Assembly (NCBI GenBank): GCA_963792855.1
Contig: CAWBXZ010000001.1
Coordinates: 186,001 to 250,000, forward strand
Length of the DNA: 64,000 nt
Source: SG8-40 sp963792855
GTDB taxonomy: Bacteria; Pseudomonadota; Gammaproteobacteria; Burkholderiales; Eutrophovitaceae
Reading direction: 5' to 3'
Positions 44,834-52,095 of this stretch are shown piece after piece. A model generated the notes under the pieces. That model had not been told where the DNA came from and did no database searches. It was given only the letters and a program-made list of their open reading frames with translations. Both the position numbers and the translations under genes were made by a program. Every line of letters begins with the position of its first letter. Within the stretch, counting starts at the first letter, position 1.

Positions 44834-45657
44834 ACCGCAGTTAAGTCCTCGTTCTTTATGGTCCCGACTTCCAGTTCGAGATGAAGCTTTGGCCCGAGCG
44901 CGTAAGTGCACTGCCCCGCTGATTGGGCCAATAGCTCAAACAGGGTGATCGCGCAAGCCATCGCGTTGCCGGCCACGAGCGACGTGCATCGCGTACTCGC
45001 TTTCGAATCGCCGGGCTTCTCGGCCATGCGGGTGTTCCACTTTAGCGAAAACTTCGCTTGTCGAGTTGGTTGCGAATTCAGCACCAGTGCACATCCGAGC
45101 CGGCCGGTGCTATCGACGACGGTCGCGAGCGGCCCCTGTGCTTCGATGTCGTATGCAACGTACAAGACGCTCGTGCTGTCACCTTGCGCTTGTACCAAGG
45201 CTTCGAGCAGGCCGTTGGCAAACGATCGGTGCCCCGCGCTAAGAGCGGTGTAAGGGCGCATGCAGCCGGTCGCGATGGCCCAGTACCCGGCCGCGGCGTT
45301 ATGCACCGAATTGTGAAATTTGGTCGGTGAGAGCAATTCCGGCGCCTGGGCCAGGGTCTCAGCCATGTAGTCGGTGATGGCGAGATCGCCATGCGTTGAC
45401 GAAAACACTGACGACAGGCTGGCGGGATCGCGATGTGCGTGAGCGCAGGCCTTGCTGGCAACTTCGAGCGAAACGGCCACCGTATCCGGGGCGCGGCGAC
45501 GCTCGTTAGGCGGCAGCAACTCGGGTGACGGGCGTTTGCGCGCGTCTTGCGAGGGCGGTATTTCGCCCCGCAGAATACGGCTTGCCTCGTCCCAGGAGGG
45601 AAGTGCCGCTGACCAGATGGCGATGCCTTCGATGTAGGCTACCCGGGACGGCATCAT
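44830..45657 (-). CDS. Beta-ketoacyl synthase-like chain-length factor
   Basis: A 275-residue protein with the Ketoacyl-synt_2-type fold: FSSTHGDLAITDYM and FHNSVHNAAAGYWAIATG align with ketosynthases. At the nucleophile position it reads ALSAGHRSF, so the catalytic Cys is missing. This matches the chain-length-factor partner (ApeC type) of aryl-polyene ketosynthases. It overlaps both flanking genes by 4 bp, so it is made together with the full ketosynthase encoded just upstream. It should form a heterodimer with that protein. Confidence 0.8.
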   Translation of the reverse strand: MMPSRVAYIEGIAIWSAALPSWDEASRILRGEIPPSQDARKRPSPELLPPNERRRAPDTVAVSLEVASKACAHAHRDPASLSSVFSSTHGDLAITDYMAETLAQAPELLSPTKFHNSVHNAAAGYWAIATGCMRPYTALSAGHRSFANGLLEALVQAQGDSTSVLYVAYDIEAQGPLATVVDSTGRLGCALVLNSQPTRQAKFSLKWNTRMAEKPGDSKASTRCTSLVAGNAMACAITLFELLAQSAGQCTYALGPKLHLELEVGTIKNEDLTAV

Positions 45658-46835
45658 TCGGCCCGCCCGAACAGAAGGGCGCAATTGCTGCCGCCAAATC
45701 CGAAAGACAGGCTCATGCCGGTGCGCAGTGAGGCGTCGGTGTTCTCGATGCGTATCTGTGGCCCGCACACGGGATCGAGCTGCGTCGCGTTGAGTGTGCC
45801 TGGTGCCATGGAGTGTTCCAGCGCAAGCAATGTAATGACTGACTCGAGGATGCCGGCCGCGCCCAGCGTGTGTCCGGTCCAGCCCTTGGTCGAGCTTGCC
45901 AGAGTGTTGTCGTCGAACAGATCGCTGATCACTTGCGCTTCGACTTCGTCGTTTTTCCGGCTTGCCGTTCCGTGCAGATTGATATAGTCGACGGCTCCAG
46001 CCGTGATGTTCGCACTGGCAAGGGCTTCCTCGATTGCCTTGCGCGCCCCCAGGCCCTCGGGGTGCGGAGAGGACATGTGGAAAGCATCGCTGCTCTCACC
46101 GTAACCGAGCAGCGCCGGGCCGGGCCCGTCACGCTCGAGGAGGGCAAAACCCGCGGCTTCTCCGAGGTTGATGCCGCTGCGAGACGCGTCGAACGGCCGG
46201 CAGGGTTGGCCTGACACCAGTTCCAGTGAATTGAAGCCGAACAGCACGCTGCCGCACAGGCTGTCGGTTCCGCCGACAACGGCCGCGTCTGCAATTCCGC
46301 TTCTGATCAGCCTTTGCGCCTGGGCAAACACCTTCGCGCTGGAAGAACACGCCGTGGCCACAGTCATGCAGACGCCTTCAAGTTCCAGCGCATGTTGAAC
46401 GAATTCGCCAGTCGAATGCGGCGTGTGAATCAGCGGATTGCGCAGGTGCTGCGGAAAACGGTTTGCGTCGTCCAGACTGGCGTAGGCTTCCTCCGTGGCG
46501 CCGATACTTGAAGTCGACGTGCCGAAAACGACCGCAATGCGGGTCTTGCCGTAACGCTCGCGCGCAGCCGATACCGCCGCAATGAACCCGTCCTGATTGA
46601 GCCCTAGCCACGCCAGGCTGTTGTTGCGGCACTTCCAGTGCGCCAGATGCGCGGGCAAGGGTGTGTCCTCGACCCCGCTGACACGGCCAATGTAGGTGTC
46701 GACCCGCCGTAGTCCGAAATCATTGGGCGTGAGGCCGCTTTTCCTCGAGCGAAGCGCTTCAAGTGTGGCCTTGACACCCGTTCCGGCGGCCGAACTTGCG
46801 GTAAACGCGTTAATTCGCAGAGGTGCTAGTGACAT
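45654..46835 (-). CDS. Beta-ketoacyl-ACP synthase (FabF type)
   Basis: A 393-residue ketosynthase with a full Cys-His-His triad: Cys163 in ATACSSSAK, His in NLHGTASRKND, and His in GWTGHTLGAAG. It condenses malonyl-ACP with the growing chain. The adjacent Cys-less partner suggests an iterative KS/CLF pair building the polyene. ATG 46835 gives a natural start; an in-frame extension upstream lacks ketosynthase similarity. The closest characterised context is ApeO-ApeC of aryl-polyene clusters. Confidence 0.9.
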   Translation of the reverse strand: MSLAPLRINAFTASSAAGTGVKATLEALRSRKSGLTPNDFGLRRVDTYIGRVSGVEDTPLPAHLAHWKCRNNSLAWLGLNQDGFIAAVSAARERYGKTRIAVVFGTSTSSIGATEEAYASLDDANRFPQHLRNPLIHTPHSTGEFVQHALELEGVCMTVATACSSSAKVFAQAQRLIRSGIADAAVVGGTDSLCGSVLFGFNSLELVSGQPCRPFDASRSGINLGEAAGFALLERDGPGPALLGYGESSDAFHMSSPHPEGLGARKAIEEALASANITAGAVDYINLHGTASRKNDEVEAQVISDLFDDNTLASSTKGWTGHTLGAAGILESVITLLALEHSMAPGTLNATQLDPVCGPQIRIENTDASLRTGMSLSFGFGGSNCALLFGRAE

Positions 46836-47130
46836 TCGGATTCGATGGGGCCGCTTTCCCCCGGATTGGCCGGGTTGTAAGCCTTCCGTTGCAGCCAATA
46901 CCTCCGCACCCGGCCTGGACACGCTCGCGCGTCACGGCGGTGGAACGCTCGCCGACGCGTGATTGCGCTCCAGCGGCTGCCGGTCCGCGAACCGTGACGA
47001 AAGTCCGCCGGGCAGCCCGGGATCGCCTCCGCATGCTTGTTTCGTTCGGTTTCGGTTTGGCTGGGTAGTGAAGTCGGCACCGTGTCCAATGGTAACGGAA
47101 TTTGCGGCGCCGTCACGGGGACAGATGGAA
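46836..47130. other. Unexplained gap in the minus arm of the cluster
   Basis: All other junctions in this arm are overlaps or below 100 bp, but 295 bp separate the dehydratase from the ketosynthase. Open frames on either strand lack recognisable domains; the longest on the minus strand is Arg/Pro-rich and starts at a TTG overlapping the dehydratase stop. A ketoreductase gene commonly sits here in aryl-polyene clusters and is found instead near 57.2 kb. Confidence 0.4.
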
Positions 47131-47737
47131 TCAACCCAGTACCACCGCAGCGCGGCCGCTTATCAACGGCGTATCACCAGCCGCGACTGTAAAGGCATAG
47201 ATGACGCGCGAAGCGTCATCGAACTCGAGCACTGCACTTACCGTCAAGGGGCATTGCTGGTCGTCCATGTAGCGTCGACTGATATGGGCATCGCGGACAC
47301 TTGCAAGGAATCCATGTCTTGCTTGCGCCGGAACGCACGGTTGCCTGCGGCCGTCGATTGCCGTTGATTGCGCGGCAGGGCGCATGGCACTGGATGCCGC
47401 CGTCGCCGCGCAACGTTTACCTGTGTTTGTGGCGCCGACTTCAAGGCGCTCGTCCAAAGGCGCCTGACTTCAAGGCGCTCGTTCCAAAGGCGCCTGACTT
47501 CAAGGCGCCGTGCAGCGCCATCGCCTGGGCGGCGTATTCGATGCCACAAAGGGAGGACAGCCGGCCCTTGTAGCGCAGCGGGTTATTTACATCGAGGTGG
47601 GACCGCGTTTCGCAGCGTATCGACGTGTCGTCAAATGCGACGACATGCTCCAGCAGGCACATCGTGCCCGCGTGCGGAATCAGTTCGCGGATGCTCCCGG
47701 CGTCTATCGCTGTGCTCGTTGGACGGTTTCGATACAT
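47131..47737 (-). pseudogene. Frameshifted hotdog dehydratase (ApeP-like)
   Basis: The 5' part encodes a hotdog-type 3-hydroxyacyl-ACP dehydratase N-terminus (IRELIPHAGTMCLLEHVV, then GIEYAAQAMALHG). It runs into a 30-bp tandem repeat and stops at TGA 47441-47443. The 3' part continues in another frame with GFLASVRDAHIS and a typical strand-rich ending, stop 47131. One repeat unit (47431-47458) has 28 instead of 30 bp; restoring two bases joins both parts into about 202 residues with an extra repetitive linker. It is therefore a mutated or phase-variable gene, or an assembly error in the repeat. Start ATG 47737 is probable. Confidence 0.75.
47431..47509. repeat. 30-bp tandem repeat inside the dehydratase
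   Basis: Three units: 47431-47458 (28 bp, two single-base deletions), 47459-47488 (30 bp) and 47489-47509 (21 bp, partial). In the right frame each unit encodes SALKSGAFGT. Repeat number or slippage changes the reading frame only when units deviate from 30 bp, as the first one does. Confidence 0.9.
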
Positions 47738-47872
47738 TTTCTTGATGCAACAAATGGACGCGCGGCTCACATTGTGGTTCTGGCGTATTTGCACATCCCG
47801 ATGGTCATTCGTTATGCCGGTTCCGCTTGCCCGGGCAGGTCTGCAAAATGCTTTGCTTTCAGGCTGTCCGGT

Positions 47873-47878
47873 TATAAT
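47873..47878 (+). promoter_or_regulatory. Candidate -10 element (TATAAT) of the ACP arm
   Basis: A perfect TATAAT lies 71 bp upstream of the ACP start in the divergent region between the two cluster arms. A TTTGCT block at 47852-47857 could serve as a poor -35 (15-bp spacer). A promoter here would drive the plus-strand arm. Confidence 0.4.
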
Positions 47879-47948
47879 TCCGGCCGTAGCGCTTCTCCAT
47901 TTCGGGGTTTGCCGCGAATATTATAGTTTCAACTTCAATGGTTCAGGC

Positions 47949-48224
47949 ATGAGTGACGTAACGACCATGAGCGACGAGGAGCGCGAGTTGGCGGAGGTGA
48001 TTGTGTCCGCGCTTAACCTGGAAACACCGGCCGCCGAAATTGACCCGCAGGCGCCGCTGTATGGCGAGGGTCTGGGGCTGGACTCGATCGACATTCTCGA
48101 GATCGCTCTGGCTGTCTCGAAGCGCTACGGCGTGCAAATCCGGTCGGACGACAATGACAACGTACGGATATTTTCCTCGCTGCGAAGCCTGAACGAGCAT
48201 GTCCAGCAGCAGCGCGCAGCCTGA
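47949..48224 (+). CDS. Acyl carrier protein
   Basis: A 91-residue ACP with the phosphopantetheine Ser46 in GLGLDSIDILE. The acidic helix after it is the docking surface for ketosynthases and reductases. It would carry the growing aryl-polyene chain. The start ATG 47949 is in frame with a longer open frame reaching back to 47625, but only the short form has ACP proportions. Only one ACP is seen in this cluster, whereas many aryl-polyene clusters encode two. It overlaps the next gene by 26 bp. Confidence 0.92.
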   Translation: MSDVTTMSDEERELAEVIVSALNLETPAAEIDPQAPLYGEGLGLDSIDILEIALAVSKRYGVQIRSDDNDNVRIFSSLRSLNEHVQQQRAA

Positions 48225-48738
48225 ATCGAAGCGCGCTTCCGTCACGTTTCGCGGTGCGTTGATCCTGCTGGCGGTTCTGGCGTATCCGGTTGTCGCCTGG
48301 CTGGTCCTTGCGCGAGGCGGAGAAATTGGAGCGATGGCGCTGTGGGTCGCTGCGCTGCCTCAGGTTTTTTGCTACCTTGGCCTGCTCTGGCTGTTCGGTC
48401 GCAGCCTGATCGGTGCAAGGGAAGCGATTCTGACCCGCTTCGCTCGTTTCGTTCACGGTGATATTTCGGCGGAAATTGCGCGCTACACGCGCCAGATAAC
48501 CATATTCTGGTCCCTGTTTTTTGCAGCCATGGCGATCACGTCCGTGTCGTTGCTCGTTTTCGTCTCCGCCGATGCGTGGCTGTTTTTTGCCAACGTGCTC
48601 AATTTTCCGTTGCTGGTTTGCGCTTTCCTTGCCGAGTACGCTTGCCGGTCGATGCGTTTTCCTGGTGCTGCGTACCCGTCCCTGACGGCTACGGTAACTG
48701 CGTTCCGCCGGTTTCGTGACTCCCGCGAAAACACCTAG
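48199..48738 (+). CDS. Cluster membrane protein (COG4648-like)
   Basis: A 179-residue protein with four hydrophobic helices (about residues 18-38, 45-68, 100-118 and 122-145) and a basic C-terminus. This size, topology and place directly after the ACP match the uncharacterised COG4648-type membrane proteins of aryl-polyene clusters. Its function is unknown. ATG 48199 lies inside the ACP gene (26-bp overlap), so translation is probably coupled. Confidence 0.7.
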   Translation: MSSSSAQPESKRASVTFRGALILLAVLAYPVVAWLVLARGGEIGAMALWVAALPQVFCYLGLLWLFGRSLIGAREAILTRFARFVHGDISAEIARYTRQITIFWSLFFAAMAITSVSLLVFVSADAWLFFANVLNFPLLVCAFLAEYACRSMRFPGAAYPSLTATVTAFRRFRDSRENT

Positions 48739-48800
48739 TTCAGCGGCACCATCGCGGGCAACCGTTTTGCGGTTCGCTGGCTGCATGATGCAATGCAAGC

Positions 48801-50447
48801 ATGATTCCATTCCTCGGCCATAGTGATGGCACCCAGCCGGTTGCTTGCTTTGCGCATCGACTGATCAGCGCAGCGGAATTCCTCGCCGATGTTTATGCGC
48901 TTGCAGAAAGGCTGCCGCCACGTGCCTATGGCGTGAATCTTTGCCGTGACCGCTACTGTTTTGCGGTTGCGTTTGCGGCCGTGATGATCCGCGAACAGAT
49001 CAACCTGTTACCGCCCTCGCAAACGCTGGAATCCTTGCGGCAACTTCAGAATGATTACGAGTCGGCCTACCTCCTGGTGGACGACGACGCAGATCACCCG
49101 TATGAGTCCATGCGCGTCACTGTCGGCGCCGGGAAGCTGGCGTACCGCCAGGACGGGCTGGCATTCGATGCCGACTCGACCGCCGCTATCGCGTTCACCT
49201 CCGGTTCGACCGGAACGCCGGTTCCGAATCGCAAGACCTGGGGCGCCCTCGCGCTCGGTGGCGTCAGCGAGGCGTCGCGCCTTGGTCTTGCCCATGAGCC
49301 GGCCACGTTCGTCATCGGCACGGTGCCGCCCCAGCATATGTATGGACTGGAATCGACAGTCATTATGGCGCTGCGCAGCGGCCTGATCATGCACAACCAG
49401 CGGCCTTTCTTTCCGGCCGACATCGAGCGGGCTCTGAGAGGCGTCGATGGCGAACGCGTGCTGGTTTCCACGCCCGTGCATTTGCGGGCGTTGCTGGCGA
49501 GTGAGGTAAGGCTGCCGGCGCTTCGTCTCACGGTCTGCGCGACGGCGCCGCTGTCGCGTGAAATGGCGGAACAGTTCGAGACGCGATTCGCAACGCAGGT
49601 ACACGAAGTCTACGGGTTTACCGAGGCCGGCATGGTCGCCACGCGCCGTACCCTCGATGGACCGGAATGGAGGCTGCTTGCAGGCCTGCATATTCGGGAA
49701 GCGGGCGGGCGATACCGGGTAAGCGGGGGGCATGTGCCCGAAGAGGCGGTTTTCAGCGATCTTGTCGACGTCATCGATGCCGAGCACTTCATACTGCGGG
49801 GGCGCAGCGCGGACCTTGTCAACGTGGCGGGAAAGCGCACCTCCATAAGCTATCTTGACCATCAGATCTGCGGCATTGCCGGCGTTGACGATGGCGCTTT
49901 CTTCATGCCGGAAGAAACCGGCGGCGCGGTGACTCGCCTGACAGCGTTTGCCGTCGCTCCCGGGATGGCGCGGGAACAGTTGCTGGCGGCGCTGGCCGAG
50001 CGCATTGACCCGGTTTTCCTGCCGCGGCCTCTTTATCTGGTGGATGCGCTGCCTCGTAACAGCACCGGCAAGCTGCCGCGAAGCGAACTCGCCAGACTCG
50101 TGCAGGATTGTGCGTCCGCAAGCGCGGACCAACCGCTGACCATCAACCGTTGTATCGATGCTGCACATCCGGCCCTGGCCGGGCATTTTCCCGGCGACCC
50201 GATCGTGCCCGGCGTTGTTCTCCTGGATGAAATTGTCGATGCCGCTTCAGCAGCGCTTGGCGGGGAGCACGCGCTCGATGAATTGACGATACGTTCCGCC
50301 AAGTTTTTGCGCCCGGTTCGACCCGGCGACACGCTGCAGATAAGGGTGACCCCCGGTACCGGGAATACAGTGCGTTTTGTTTGCAGCGTTGGTGCCGATG
50401 CCGCGGTGTCGGGCGTGCTTGCAGCCGGGTCCGCGGATCGGGCATGA
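48801..50447 (+). CDS. Acyl/aryl-AMP ligase fused to a hotdog dehydratase
   Basis: A 548-residue two-domain protein. Residues 1-440 are an adenylating ligase (AFTSGSTGTPVP P-loop near 134, then YGFTEAGM, and the hinge and catalytic Lys in LPRNSTGKLPR). Residues about 450-548 are an ApeI/FabZ-like hotdog domain with HPALAGHFPGDPIVPG. It probably activates the aryl starter acid and loads the ACP, and also provides a dehydratase. If the separate dehydratase is inactive, this domain could partly replace it. Downstream acyltransferase overlaps it by 4 bp. Confidence 0.85.
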   Translation: MIPFLGHSDGTQPVACFAHRLISAAEFLADVYALAERLPPRAYGVNLCRDRYCFAVAFAAVMIREQINLLPPSQTLESLRQLQNDYESAYLLVDDDADHPYESMRVTVGAGKLAYRQDGLAFDADSTAAIAFTSGSTGTPVPNRKTWGALALGGVSEASRLGLAHEPATFVIGTVPPQHMYGLESTVIMALRSGLIMHNQRPFFPADIERALRGVDGERVLVSTPVHLRALLASEVRLPALRLTVCATAPLSREMAEQFETRFATQVHEVYGFTEAGMVATRRTLDGPEWRLLAGLHIREAGGRYRVSGGHVPEEAVFSDLVDVIDAEHFILRGRSADLVNVAGKRTSISYLDHQICGIAGVDDGAFFMPEETGGAVTRLTAFAVAPGMAREQLLAALAERIDPVFLPRPLYLVDALPRNSTGKLPRSELARLVQDCASASADQPLTINRCIDAAHPALAGHFPGDPIVPGVVLLDEIVDAASAALGGEHALDELTIRSAKFLRPVRPGDTLQIRVTPGTGNTVRFVCSVGADAAVSGVLAAGSADRA

Positions 50448-51361
50448 GCCGGCAGTGGCTTGAAAGCGCCGAGCGTTCGAACTTACTCGCGGTGCGCATC
50501 CTCGTGTGGATCGCGATGTTTCTTGGAAGGCGGGTGGCGCGCCTGATCCTTGTGCCGGTGGCTTTCTATTTCCTGCTGTTCGGAGGCAGCGCGCGTGCCG
50601 CATCGCGCGCCTATCTGCATCGCGCGACCGGGCGAAGGGCGACGCTGCGCGACGTATTCCTGCATTTCTATACTTTTGCGACGGTCGCGCTCGATCGCGT
50701 CTACTTCTTGTCTGACCGATGGTCACTGTTCGACATCCAGCTGCATGGTGAAGAGTTGCTGATCGAGCAGTTCGAGCGCAACAAGGGCTGCTTCCTGCTG
50801 GGGGCCCATATCGGCAGTTTCGAATCCCTGCGCACGCTCGGCCGGCGCCGGGCGGTAACAGTCAATCTTGTGATGTTCGAAGGCAACGCAAACAAGGTCG
50901 CCCGTGTGGCCCGCGCCGTCAATCCGGATCTGGAACACGATGTCATTGCACTGGGCACGCCTGGATCGATGTTGCGCGTCATTGAGCAACTCGACAAGGG
51001 CGCCTGGGTGGGGATGCTGGCAGACAGGGCTATCAGCGACGGCGGCATGGTGCGTGTACCCTTTCTGGGTGGCGAGGCGGCGTTTCCCTCAGCGCCTTTT
51101 CGCATCGCGGCGCTGACTGGCCGGCCGGTGATCTTGATGCTTGGCCTGTATCGAGGCGGGAATCGATATGAGTTGCACTTCGAGACGCTGATCGAATCCG
51201 CCAGGCTGCCGAGATCGAATCGCGACGAGGTTCTCGCGCAGTGGATAGGCCTGTACGCACGTCGACTTGAACACTACTGCCGGCAGGCGCCGTTCAACTG
51301 GTTCAATTTTTACGCGTTCTGGGAAAGCCCTGAAAGCGAAGCCGATGAAAACAGGATCTAG
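50444..51361 (+). CDS. LpxL/HtrB-type acyltransferase
   Basis: A 305-residue membrane-associated acyltransferase with the HxxxxE motif in GAHIGSFE and a hydrophobic N-terminal anchor (about 18-48). Lipid-A lauroyl-transferase-like enzymes in aryl-polyene clusters are thought to attach the polyene or another acyl chain to a lipid or sugar head. ATG 50444 overlaps the ligase stop. The last codon TAG 51359-51361 lies at the left end of a MITE; the pre-insertion sequence would have given the same TAG, so the protein is unchanged. Confidence 0.87.
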   Translation: MSRQWLESAERSNLLAVRILVWIAMFLGRRVARLILVPVAFYFLLFGGSARAASRAYLHRATGRRATLRDVFLHFYTFATVALDRVYFLSDRWSLFDIQLHGEELLIEQFERNKGCFLLGAHIGSFESLRTLGRRRAVTVNLVMFEGNANKVARVARAVNPDLEHDVIALGTPGSMLRVIEQLDKGAWVGMLADRAISDGGMVRVPFLGGEAAFPSAPFRIAALTGRPVILMLGLYRGGNRYELHFETLIESARLPRSNRDEVLAQWIGLYARRLEHYCRQAPFNWFNFYAFWESPESEADENRI

Positions 51362-52095
51362 CAGGCTGTTGAAAAACGTCGCGAGCGGCCTTCAGCCGGG
51401 TGCGCCCGGAGCGCAGGAACCGGAGTGTACACGGGCAGTACATGAGGATTCCGAGCACCGCGCAAGCCCGGATCAAGGCCGCGCAGTAGTTTTTCAACAG
51501 CCTGCTAGGCGGCGTCTTTTGCTGTTTGTCGCTGTTTTGCTGGTGTTTGACTGGCAAATCATGGTCGGCCATGTATCTGCTGACGAGTGGAGTTTGACGT
51601 CGCTGATGCGAGAGCTGGGCGGGCGTGCCACCGGGAAGGCACGGTTTTCCGAGACGAAGCATCTGAACGTGCTGGATACGCCGATCGAGGTCAGCGGGAC
51701 GCTTGGCCTTTGCGCCGGGGTGGCTTGAAAAACACACGTTGCAACCGCATCCCGAGCGCATGATCGTCGACGGCGGCACGCTGGTTATCGAGACCGGCCC
51801 GGAGCGCAAGACGCGCCGCCTGCGGCTGCAAGCCTACCCGGCGATTTGGGGCCTTGTCGAAGGCATGCGCGCGACACTCACTGGGGATCTGGATACGCTG
51901 CGGGACTTCTACGACATTGAACTGCACGGCACGCGCGGGGACTGGGAATTGTTGATGGTTCCGTCACGCAGTGAAGTGTCCGCAGTGGTGCGGCTGGTCA
52001 GCATTCGCGGCGGAAACGGCCACATCAGAATCATCGAAGTGGTACAGGTGAGCGGAGACCGATCGGTGATGCACGTGGAGGAAGTTTCTTCGTGA
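51345..52095 (+). pseudogene. LolA-like outer-membrane carrier, interrupted
   Basis: ATG 51345 overlaps the acyltransferase. Four codons later the MITE is inserted in frame, adding 49 codons before the hydrophobic core RRRLLLFVAVLL. Without it the start would be an ideal signal peptide cleaved after HVSA. The mature part then begins with DEWSLTSLM and follows the LolA/DUF outer-membrane carrier pattern. A second lesion, an extra T at 51703-51704, shifts the frame and gives a stop at 51726-51728; the correct frame continues to 52095 (FAPGWLEKHTLQP onward). Aryl-polyene clusters carry such a carrier for export. Either a broken gene or a MITE insertion plus a sequencing error. Confidence 0.8.
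51361..51505. mobile_element. MITE-like element, 145 bp, flanked by TA
   Basis: Perfect 17-bp terminal inverted repeats (51361-51377 and 51489-51505) are bordered by TA on both sides, consistent with a TA target duplication. A second inner complementarity lies near 51386-51393/51475-51482. No transposase gene is present. Removing element plus one TA (147 bp, a multiple of three) restores a normal signal peptide for the LolA-like gene. Its core is non-coding. Confidence 0.88.

Noticed and set aside
47625..47948. N-terminal extension of the ACP
   Set aside because: The frame is open but ACPs are about 80-95 residues, the extension has no domain, and it covers the divergent promoter region.
51361..51505. 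Complete insertion sequence
   Set aside because: The element is only 145 bp and has no transposase frame, so a non-autonomous MITE is the better description.
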